From the NCBI RefSeq assembly GCF_004005965.1, contig NZ_SACY01000004.1, positions 248,001-312,000 on the forward strand: 64,000 nucleotides of DNA, in the 5' to 3' direction. The notes below the pieces were generated by a model. That model saw nothing but the letters and a program-made list of their open reading frames with translations, did no database searches and was not told where the DNA came from. How positions within the stretch are numbered: position 1 is the stretch's first letter; each line of letters opens with the position of its first letter. The position numbers and the translations under genes were made by a program. Below, piece by piece: positions 43,555 through 54,000 of this stretch. This stretch comes from Sandaracinomonas limnophila (lineage in GTDB: Bacteria; Bacteroidota; Bacteroidia; Cytophagales; Spirosomataceae).

Positions 43555-43601
43555 GCGCTCAGCTTTGCTGAGTGTGTACTATGAATAGAACTTTTAGTTC
43601 T
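43555..43601. repeat. REP-D copy with covarying second hairpin
   Basis: Hairpin 1: GCGCTCAGC-TTT-GCTGAGTGT. Hairpin 2: AGAACT-TTT-AGTTCT, a different sequence from the copy at 33906-33922 but the same stem-loop shape. Confidence 0.7.
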
Positions 43602-43845
43602 GAATTGAGAAGAAGACAGGTAAATTAGACAAAACGTCGTGTCTTTGTGTTGGCTTTGTGTCGTTGTGTTAACACTAAGTTCACCAAGTTTAAACACAAA
43701 GACACAATTCTCTATAAATAGAATCCTACCGCTTTTGGCTTCGACTCCGCTCAGCCAACGCTGTTTTAATTCTAAATTCTACATTTTACATTCTCAATTT
43801 TACATAAGAGTTTATGTATAAATTTAGTTCTTAAAATAAAACAAT

Positions 43846-43853
43846 TATATTTG
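43846..43853 (+). promoter_or_regulatory. -7 promoter element for the yefM gene
   Basis: TATATTTG (TAnnTTTG) 37 bases before the antitoxin start, directly followed by the operator at 43852-43873. Confidence 0.5.
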
Positions 43854-43873
43854 TGTACACATTTTGGTACACA
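43852..43873. promoter_or_regulatory. YefM-type operator
   Basis: TGTGTACACA (43852-43861) contains the core TGTACA, and TGGTACACA (43865-43873) repeats it with one change. As I recall, YefM antitoxins bind paired TGTACA-cored repeats to repress their own operon. Confidence 0.55.
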
Positions 43874-43890
43874 TAAATTGTAAATAGATT

Positions 43891-44151
43891 ATGAATATTT
43901 TAGAAGTTACAAGTAGGGAATTTAGGGAGAATCAAAAGGCATATTTTGAAATAGTTGATCAGGGGGATCGTGTGATTATAAAACGCGGAAAAAAGCATTC
44001 CTATTTATTAATGCCTATTGAACCTAAGGAATATAAAATATCTGAAGGAATGGAATTAAAAATAAATGACGCAATTAAAGAAGCCGCAGAGGGAAAAACG
44101 ATAAATGTTAAAACAAAAGAACGATTAGATGAATTATTAAAAAGTTTATGA
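43891..44151 (+). CDS. YefM/Phd-family antitoxin
   Basis: 86 residues. The opening MNILEVTSREFRENQKAYFEIVDQGDRVIIKRGKKHSYLLMPIEP is the Phd/YefM DNA-binding fold; the C-terminal half (DAIKEAAEGKTINVKTKERLDELL) is the toxin-wrapping helix. It should pair with a YoeB mRNA interferase. The gene behind it, overlapping by 3 bases, keeps only the C-terminal half of such a toxin. The antitoxin itself looks intact, so it may now be an orphan regulator. Confidence 0.9.
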   Translation: MNILEVTSREFRENQKAYFEIVDQGDRVIIKRGKKHSYLLMPIEPKEYKISEGMELKINDAIKEAAEGKTINVKTKERLDELLKSL

Positions 44152-44291
44152 ATTTTTCCTTACAATTAACTAACCACTCAATGAATGGGTTACTTTCTCG
44201 CAGGATTAATAAAAAAGATCGACTAATATATAAGGTTGATTTAATCGAAAAAGAGGTTTTAATTATTTCTGTTTTGGGGCATTATAATTAG
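44148..44291 (+). pseudogene. Truncated YoeB/Txe toxin remnant
   Basis: A 47-residue frame starts at the ATG that overlaps the antitoxin stop (ATGA). MNGLLSRRINKKDRLIYKVD and EKEVLIISVLGHYN match the C-terminal half of YoeB (typically GLWSRRINxEHRLVYxV...IxxCRxHY). Full-length YoeB has ~84 residues, so about 35-40 residues from the N-terminal half appear to be deleted in frame between the start codon and the core. The final HY is kept. Loss of the N-terminal half should inactivate the toxin, though a short peptide could still be made. Confidence 0.78.
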
Positions 44292-44305
44292 GTGGCTTCA
44301 ATTAT

Positions 44306-44334
44306 GCTATAGATGTGGCACCCCGCTGGGGTGC
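44306..44334. repeat. REP-B copy
   Basis: GCTATAGATGTGGCACCCCG followed by CTGGGGTGC. Confidence 0.75.
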
Positions 44335-44382
44335 TTCCCCAATTCTCAGATTCTGACCTCCCCCTAACCCCCTCTGTTCGTA

Positions 44383-44495
44383 GACCTCCCCCTAACCCCC
44401 TCCTTCTAAAGGAGGGGGGATGCTAGTAATAAATCCATAAGATGTGAAATGATTCATAAGGTTTGATTACTCCCCCTCCTTCTAAAGGAGGGGGG
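44383..44495. repeat. REP-C composite element, copy 1 (right end missing)
   Basis: Begins GACCTCCCCCTAACCCCCTC, has a ~50-base core (GATGCTAGTAATAAATCCAT onward) and a second hairpin. Differs from copy 2 at one core position and in the loop of the second hairpin; it lacks the outer right repeat. Confidence 0.88.
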
Positions 44496-44648
44496 AGTGG
44501 ATTTATCCTAAAATAATACCTAAATTTTTCTTTCGAGATAGCTAGAAATTATTCCAGAAAGGATTCCTAGAATTAAGTTTAATAATGCATTCATTAATTA
44601 GTGATTTTTTACAATATATACCTATTTTTTCCCCAATTTTCCTATTCT

Positions 44649-44773
44649 GACCTCCCCCTAACCCCCTCCTTCTAAAGGAGGGGGGATGCTAGTAATAAAT
44701 TCATAAGATGTGAAATGATTCATAAGGTTTGATTACTCCCCCTCCTTTAGAAGGAGGGGGTTGGGGGGAGGTC
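44649..44773. repeat. REP-C composite element, copy 2: complete MITE-like unit
   Basis: 125 bases bounded by ~30-base terminal inverted repeats that start GACCTCCCCCTAACCCCCTC and end, inverted, with TTGGGGGGAGGTC; I find one mismatch in 30. The core is the same as in copy 1. I see no obvious target-site duplication. Confidence 0.85.
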
Positions 44774-45036
44774 GGCGAACATAGGGGGATAGGGGGAGGT
44801 CGACGTACGGAAGGGGCTAGGGAGAGGTAAAGTTGTAGTATAGGCATTTGTAAAAAAAAATGTAAACCCAATCTTTACACCCACCCCCATCGCCTCCAAA
44901 CCCAATTTTTCACGTAACCTTTTCTGCAATTTGTAAAAAAAGTGTTTTCTGCAACTTTTTGGACAGATGTCTTGCATGTGATATTATTTCTTTGTATCCG
45001 TAAAAATGTCCCTTGGACAAATTATATCATCAGTCT

Positions 45037-48000
45037 ATGAAACAAGTTGCAACCACAAGCGCTATCGCTAGTGCTTCATCATCAAACCATTTTGGAAAAA
45101 TGGCAAACAAAGCTTTATTACTTGCTTGTATATTTTTCCTTCAACTTTTCACTGCATCTGCGCAAACAAATTCGAATTGTGGATTTCTACCAGGCGATGG
45201 TTGTAGCAATACAGACTATACTAACTATGGTTTGAATTCAACAAACAATGTTGCGACGATTGAGTATGATAACTTCTTATCTACTTTCCACAGTACGATA
45301 GTTCGTACTTCATCAGGAAAGTACATCGTATGGGGTGAAAATGCGGCGAATACCGGTGCAGGCAATCTTGGTTTTCAGACAGAAATTAATTCAACGAATT
45401 TCCCTGCTTTGGGAAACCACAGGGTTTTAAAAGCTACAGGAGCTAGTGCATCATCATTTGCATCTGGCGTTTTGGGTACGGGTGGTCAGTTTGCAGTACT
45501 TACAACAGACGGTTTGTATGGATGGGGTGCCGGCGGTACTTTATTTTCTACTACCGTAAAAAGCAATACTACATTTGGAAAAATTGCAGCTACCAATGGC
45601 AATGCATTGGGATTACCTCCCGGGGTTGGTGTGGCTGATGTAAAAATGTTAACCGGTACCGCTAAAGGACTTGCTATTACTACATGTGCCGGGGAAGTTT
45701 GGATTTTATCGTTTGCTACAAACGCTATCAATGTGAGGGGTAATGGGGGTCTTTCCACTGTAACGGCTGGTGATGCAAACAATTGGTCAAGAGTACAAAC
45801 TGCAGCAGGAGTTCCACTTACAGGTATTGTAGCAGCCAGAATAAAAAATGATGCAGTTATAGCCTTAAGAAACGATAATACCATTTGGACCTGGGGCTAT
45901 AAAACTTCACTGGGAAATGGGTCCGCTACTACCAATAGAAATTATGCCACACAAATGGCACATCCTGATCCGACCAAGACCATCAAAATGATTGGTATAA
46001 CAGGTGGTACCAATAGCGTAGTCGAACAAAAAACGTATTATGTATTAATGACAGATGGTTCTCTCTATTCCATGGGTGGAAATTATTACAGACAATTAGG
46101 TATATACTCTACCGCATCTTCATTAACATGGGTACAACCCAGATATAACAGTGCCACGGGTCCTGTTATGGATAATATTGCATGGTTATCTGTTAACGAG
46201 CACGATGCTTTATATCCTTCTCTAAATGTTATTACCAAAGCAGGTACGCTTTATGCATGGGGTTATACGGATGGTGCCATGTTGGGAGTAGGAACTTCTA
46301 CAGCAGCATCTGTATCTGATCCAATGATACCAAGAGGTGTATCTGCCACAGATAAGATCTTAGCAGTAAATACAGGTGGGCATACCAGTATGATCATCAA
46401 GGAATGCGAAAGCAAATTTGGTTACGTTGGACACAAAGCTTACGGAAGTATGGCTTCCGGTGTTGACGATTTACTCACTGAATCTCAATACACGTTTAAA
46501 ACTTCAGCTATATCTATTTGCGGTGCTGTAACTATTGATTTTAAAGCAACAACACCGATGAATGCTGAAGGAGGTACTGCATATTGTTCCAATGTGCCAG
46601 TTACGTTAGAAGGCTATCCTGCTGGTGGTGAATATAAAGTTGTTTCTGGACCGGCAACCGTTAGTGGCAATCAAGTAACATTCACCGGTACAGGAGAAGT
46701 CGTATTAATGTACGATGCTTCTGCTGTTTGTAATAATACGGTTACTACTACAATCAAACTTCCCGTTGTAAACTGTGGTGATTCAGATAATGATGGTATT
46801 TTAGACAAGTACGATATTGATGATGACAATGATGGTGTTACCGATGCTGTGGAAACACCAAGTTGTTTTTATACCGCCTCAGAATGGAATACCTTAAATA
46901 AATCAGCTTTTGTTAGCATAAGCTCTGAATTAAATACCTTATCGCCAAATGTGAATTTTTCTGCATTGACCGATAATGTTAATACAATAGGTGCTATTCA
47001 ATTTGTAACCTCAACAGCTCAGTCGCAGCTGAATAAAGAGTTATTCAAATTAACTTTTTCAAAGCCCATACAATTGGATGCTTTCTATATCAAGAAAACA
47101 TCGGCTACGCAATTGTTCGATGCGGCAGCTACTATTAAAATACAGGGATCGAATGATAATACTGTTTGGACAGATCTTAGTGCTGTGATAACAGCTCCAA
47201 CCGATGCGACAAACGTAACCGCAAACGGATCTGTTTCATTGACGAACTCCAATAAGTTCAGTATTACTACCAATGCAGGTGCATTCAAGTATTACAGAAT
47301 TTATGGTGTAACAGCTGGTAATGTTTTATCAGGCATTGCATCGGAATTTTATTTTGATGTAAACAATGCTACTTACCAGGCTTCTTATTTCCCGAAAGCA
47401 ACCTGTACCGATTTGGATACAGATAAGGATGGAATTCCAAACCGAATTGATTTGGATTCAGACGGAGATGGTTGCAGTGATGCATTGGAAAGTGGCTCAA
47501 CTACTGATACGAGTGTTGATTTCAAGTTTTCAGGTAATGTTGGAACCAATGGATTGGCTGACAATTTGGAAACAGCAGCTGATAATGGAATCATAAATTA
47601 CAGTAATAAGTATGTTTCCGCGGCATTAAACAAAAATTATTCTGTTTGTGCGGATACAGATGCAGACGGAATTAAAGACTGGATTGATCTTGATGATGAC
47701 AATGATGGTGTTTTGGATAGCGAAGAGTATTCTTGTGTTACTTCTCTTTTAAGTAAAACAGGTATCAATGTTAGTTCATCTGTACCATGGGTATTCAATG
47801 GAGTAACAAGTCTGAACGCGTTATTAGATGGAATAGATGGTACTACGTATCAGGCTTACCCCAATGCATCGCTTTCCAATCAAACTGCTTTGCAATTTGA
47901 TTTGCCGGAAGCAAAGGTGTTAACATTGATTGAATTAGGTAACTATCCGGGGCAAACACCGTTTGCTGTTGGTGGTACGTATAAAATACAAGGATGGGAT

Positions 48001-51000
48001 GGTGCAACATGGGTTGATATTGTGGCCTCTCAAACCGTCGAGAATTCAGCTAAAATATATGCTACCAATAATTCAAACAAATTTAGCATGCCAAATAATA
48101 AAACGGCATACGCTAAATATCGTATTTATGGTATTTCCATGAGTAACCAAGGAAATTGGGCGCAAGAACTTTATTTTCAACAATTGGTTTGTACAGAGCT
48201 GGATACCGATAATGATGGTGTGATTAATCGCTTAGATCTTGATTCTGATGGAGACGGTTGTAGTGATGCGCTAGAATCAGGAGCAACGGTATCTCCTACG
48301 CTTAATTACCAATTCTCTGGTGCAGTAGGTGCTAATGGTTTGGATGACAGCCTAGAAACAGCAACGGAGAGTGGCGTTGTAAAATATACAAGCACCTACA
48401 AATCAGCTGCCTTAAACCGAAATTATTCTGTTTGTGCTGATACAGATAATGATACCATTAAAGATATCGTTGATATAGATGACGACAACGACGGTGTTCT
48501 GGATACTGCAGAGCTTACTTGTTCTAATTCAGTAATGAGCAAAACAGGGATCAATGTTAGTTCATCCGTAACATGGGTATTCAATGGAGTAACAAGTCTG
48601 AATGCATTAGTGGATGGAATAGATGGTACTAATTATCAGGCTTATCCTAATGCATCACTTTCTGGTCAAACTGCTTTGCAGGTTGATTTGCCTGAGGCTA
48701 AGGTTTTAACATTAATTGAATTAGGTAACTATCCTGGACAAACACCATTTGTTGAAGGAGGTACTTATAAGATACAAGGTTGGAATGGTACAGCCTGGGT
48801 TGATATTGTAGCGTCACAAGTGGTAGCCAACACAGCTCCTAAATACGCTTCCAATAATTCGATCAAATTTAGCATGCCGAATAATCAAACTGCCTATACC
48901 AGGTATCGGATTTATGGCATTTCAATGAGTAACCAAGCAAATTGGGCGCAAGAACTTTATTTCCAACAATTGGTTTGTACAGATTTAGATTCGGATGGCG
49001 ACGGAATCGCGAACCGCTTAGAATTGGATTCGGATGGTGATGGATGTAGTGATGCATTGGAAGCAGGTGCCACTACCAATACAACTGCTAATTATAAGTT
49101 CACTGGAACCATGGGTACCAATGGCTATGATAATACCTTAGAAACAGTAGTTGATAATGGAATTACGAAATATACCAGTACCTATAATACGTATGCTACA
49201 AGTAAGCATTTAGCGATTTGTCTGGATACGGATGGAGACGGAATTAAAGACTTAGTAGATATTGATGATGATAATGATGGTATCCTAGATGCGATTGAAT
49301 CGCCAGCATGTTTTTATTCAGCACAAGATTTTGTACGTCCTACTTCAGTAAGTACTGACTTGGCAATTTATTCTACCAATGTTATTTCCAATGCTATTGA
49401 TAATAACACAGCTACTTATTCAGCTTTCAATGGATCGTTGGATTGGGTGGGTAAAAACATATTCAGTTTAACCGCTGCAGCTGCCACTAGAATTACAGGT
49501 GTATCTTTGGATTTAACTACCTGGGCATTATCAAATGGTGCTACCAATACCTTTAAATTACAAGGTTCTACAAATGGTACAACTTGGACAGATCTATCTG
49601 CAGTAGTATCTTCAGTGAACACTACAGGAACATTTGTAGTTAATAATACCTTACAGCCAAATACGGCGTATGGCTTCTACCGATTGGTAGGGGTTGCGGG
49701 TACATCCTACTATGGTGGAGTAACTGAAATTAAATTTATTTTACCAACAAACTTTAATGCATCTGAATATCCAAAAGCAGAATGTAATTCAGATACAGAT
49801 GGTGATGGGAAAATCAACCATTTAGATTTAGATTCTGATGGTGATGGATGTAGTGATGCATTGGAAGCAGGTGCCACCACCAATGACGCTGCCGATTTCA
49901 AGTTTACCGGCACAGTAGGTGCTAATGGTTTGAATAATAGCTTAGAAACAGCCACGGAGAGTGGAGTGGTAAACTATTCATCAACGTATTATCCTTATGC
50001 TACAAGTAAAAGCCTGGCAGTTTGTTTGGATACAGATGGAGATGGAATCAAAGACTTAAAAGATCTGGATGATGACAATGATGGTGTACTAGATGCAACG
50101 GAGTCTCCTAATTGTTATTTTACGGCAGAAGAAATGCAAGTACCAGTGGCAATATCCACAGCACTGCCAATCTATACCACCAATGTTATTACGAATGCAA
50201 TAGATAAAAATACCACAACTTCTTCAGCATTCTCACCTTCTATCAATTGGGTGGGTGTCGACTTATTTAAATTAACGGCGGGCTCTGCCACTAAGATTAC
50301 AGGAGTTACTTTAAATCTGGTTAACTGGGCGCTTTCGTCTGCAACAACAAATACCTTTAAATTACAAGGTTCAGCAGACAATAGCGTCTGGACGGATCTA
50401 TCAGCCCCTGTTGCTTCCACTTCAAATACAGGTACATTCGTTGTTAGCAATACTTTACAGCCTAATAATGCCTATAATTATTATAGATTGATCGGTACGG
50501 AGGGTACCTCTTATTATGGAGGAGTTACGGAGATAACCTTTAATCTTCCTACAGATTATAATCCTTCTTATTTCCCTAAATCATCTTGTGGAAGTGATAC
50601 TGATGGGGATGGAATTCTAAATCATTTAGACCTCGATTCAGATGGTGATGGTTGTTCGGATGCAAAAGAAGCGGGTAGTTCATCTACCGCTACAAGTATA
50701 ACGGCCTATCCAACCGGTACTGATGCCAATACAAATGGACTATTAAATAATTATGAGGGAACAACAGCGGGTACAATAAATTATACCTCCTATTATACCT
50801 ATTACGCAAACAATAACACATTAAATCTTTGCCAGGATACAGACAAAGACGGAGTAGGTGATCTACTGGATATAGATGATGATAATGATGGAGTATTGGA
50901 TACACAGGAATATTCTTGTACTCCATTTAATTCAACAGCTACTTGTACTTCTACGGAGCTGACCACGGCAACCTTCGGTATTTTCAAACATTGTTCTGGA

Positions 51001-54000
51001 TGGGAATCTGTTGATCTGGATCCCGGAGCAGCCGTTGTTCGTGCTGACTTTGATTACATGGGTCTTGAAAATGGGGTACCTAAGTTTGATCTACAAGGAT
51101 CGTATACTACTCCACTTTTTGGTAAAATTTCCCGTACCTATCAAACAGTACCTGGCCAAACATATACATTTAGCGTTAGATTAATCAGTTCATTTTTAGA
51201 TGTAGGGACAAGCAAGCCTTATTTAAAAGCGGTTAACAATGCCGATGGTGCTGTAATTGGTACAACCTATTTGAATGGTACAGGTATACGTTCTGTCACT
51301 TTTGTGGCAATGGGTACATCTACTGCAATCACATTGGGACATGATGTGGGAGTGTATGATGCTAACAATCAATTCTGGAGTGAGGCAGGGTTTACATCAA
51401 ATGGTGCAGCCTATGCACCTTGTACAACATTAGATACAGACAATGATGGTACTCCTAACCATTTAGACCTAGACTCAGACGGTGATGGTTGTACCGATGC
51501 CATTGAGGCCGGTGGTTCTACTACATCTACCAGCTCTACTGTTTACCCAACGGGTACGGATGCGAATGGAAATGGATTGTTGAATACTTATGAAGGTGTT
51601 ACCGCTGGTTCTTATAATTATGTATCTACTTATTCAAATTATGCATTAAGCAAATTAATTAATGCTTGTTCAGATGTAGATAAAGACGGTGTAAATGATG
51701 TAAAAGATCTGGATGATGATAACGATGGCGTATTAGACGCTGAGGAATCTCCTTCTTGTTACAAAACTTTTGCAAATTTTGAAAAACCAGTTGCCGTTTC
51801 TACAGGCTTGGCTATTTATTCAACCAATTACATTGAAAACTCCATTGACAATAATGAAACAACTCGTTCTGCTTTCAATGGTGAATTAAATTGGGTGGGA
51901 GTTGATTTATTCAAATGGACAGCTGCAAGTTCAATTAATATCTCAGGTGTAAGTTTAAATCTTTCTACCTGGGCATTGTCTACGGCTGCTACCAATACCT
52001 TTAAATTACAGGGTTCTGCAGATGGCACTATATGGGAAGACCTTTCAGCTCCATTAGCGTCTACAAACTCTTCAGGCATATTAGTAGTGAACAATACACT
52101 TAAACCTAATAATGCTTATACTTATTATCGTTTAGTGGGTGTTGCAGGTACGTCTTACTATGGTGGCGTAACGGAAATGAAATTCCTGGCCGGTCCAGCA
52201 TTCAACGCTTCTTCTTATCCATTGCTATCTTGTATTGTTGATACCGATGGGGATGGTGTGTTAAATCATTTGGATGTAGATTCAGATGGTGATGGTTGTG
52301 CAGATGCGATTGAAGCAAGAAGTTCAACAACAGCAACAGACATTACAAATTATCCAACTGGAACAGATGCCAACACCAATGGATTGTTGGATAATTATGA
52401 AAGTAGCAGTGTTGCGGGTACAGTGAATTATACATCCACGTATAGTTATTATGCCACATCGTCTGTTATTAATTTCTGTTTGGATACAGATGGAGATGGT
52501 GTGTCTAATATTGTCGATATTGACAATGACAATGATGGTATCTTGGATTCAGATGAATTAAGCTGTAATCCAGTACCAGTGAATGAAAATGGAACGTGTA
52601 CTCCGGCTCAGTTAGGTGCAGGTGAATATGGAATATTTACACACTGTTCAGGATGGAAAGCCTATGATTTTGATTTGTCGGCAACTGGTGTAAGCCAATC
52701 GGATTTTGATTACATGGGCTTGGATTATACAAATCCATCTGCTCCAGAACCATATTTTGACTTACAAGGATCAAATACGAATCCAATCTTCGGTAAAATT
52801 TATAAAAACTATGTTACCGTTCCGGGTATGACCTATACCTTCGAAGTAACATTAAAGAATACATTCATTGATGCGGATAATGGTTCTAAACCATATTTGA
52901 AAGCAGTTGACAATGCAACAGGATCTCTTTTAGGTAGCACTTATCTAAATGGCATCGGTGTTCGTACACTTACATTTGTTGCCACAAGTACTTCTACCAT
53001 GATCACTTTTGGTCATGACTCTCGAGTATTCTTAAGCGGAAGCCAGTATTGGAAAGGTGCTAAAATGACGCAGAATGGCAAGCCTTTGCAAGAATGTACT
53101 TTATTAGATACAGATAGTGATGGTAAGCCGAACTACTTGGATCTTGATTCAGACGCCGATGGTTGTGCGGATGCAAAAGAAGCGGGTAGCTCAACTACGG
53201 TTACTAGTACAACCGCTTACCCATCGGGAACGGATACCAACGGCAATGGTTTGTTGAATAATTACGAAGGAACTACTGCGGGTACTATTAATTATACATC
53301 CACATATAATAATTATGCATTAGCCAATACACTCAATGCCTGTGCGGATACAGACAGTGATGGAATAGGTGATGTGATTGATATTGACGATGACAATGAT
53401 GGAGTGTTGGATACGCAGGAATCAACTTGTGTATCATCATTAATGTCTAAAACAGGTGTTACTGTTTCTTCTCCAGCAACATGGACGTATGGAACCGGTT
53501 TGACAAACCTAAATGGTTTAGTAGATGGGGTAGATGGAACTACATATGCCGCTAACACAGGGGCAACATTTACGAACGCATCCATATTAGAGTTTACGCT
53601 TCCAAAAGCAACCATTTTATCTCAAATTGAAATAGGAAACTATCCATCACAAAGTTTCTTAAATGTTGATGGTACGTTCAAAATGCAAGGATGGGATGGT
53701 ACTCAATGGGGTGATATTGGAATAACTCAAGTAATTGCCAATACAGCTTCGATTAATGCATCTAACAACTCTATCAAGTTTGATATGGTGCATAATTTTA
53801 GCGCCTACTCTAAATACAGAATATTTGGTGTCAATGCAAAAGGTACTGCTGGCCAATGGGCAAATGAAGCCTATTTCACTCAAAGAACATGTACGGATGT
53901 TGATAAAGATGGAGATGGAATTCCTAACCGTTTAGACTTGGATTCTGATGGTGATGGTTGTGCAGATGCGGTTGAAGCGAATGCTTCATCAACAGCAAAA

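Larger units (their letters stand above)
42897..43890. other. Gene-free stretch: 16-bp repeats, REP-A, REP-B palindrome, REP-D and yefM promoter
   Basis: It holds a compound 16-bp array (42996-43140, with a 32-base tandem duplication at 43043-43106), REP-A (43143-43186), an 18-base-arm REP-B palindrome (43382-43422), a doubled CCAAACTCGGAAGT word (43478-43516), REP-D (43555-43601), an inverted GTGTCTTTGTGTT pair (43640-43652 and 43693-43705) and a TTCGACTCCGCTCAGCC word (43740-43756). The yefM promoter and operator lie at the right end. No credible gene is seen. Confidence 0.85.
44292..45036. other. Gene-free stretch: REP-B, two REP-C elements, leader of the giant gene
   Basis: REP-B (44306-44334), a partial REP-C end (44355-44380), REP-C composite copy 1 (44383-44495), copy 2 (44649-44773) and REP-C fragments to ~44825. 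Between the copies lies unique AT-rich DNA. The last ~210 bases hold two TTTGTAAAAAA-type motifs (44847-44866, 44930-44944) and a small TGTCC-CTT-GGACA hairpin (45007-45019). No gene is evident. Confidence 0.85.

Noticed and set aside
44747-44977. 76-codon minus-strand frame next to the REP-C element
   Set aside because: Half of it is REP-C sequence and the rest has no motif or leader.
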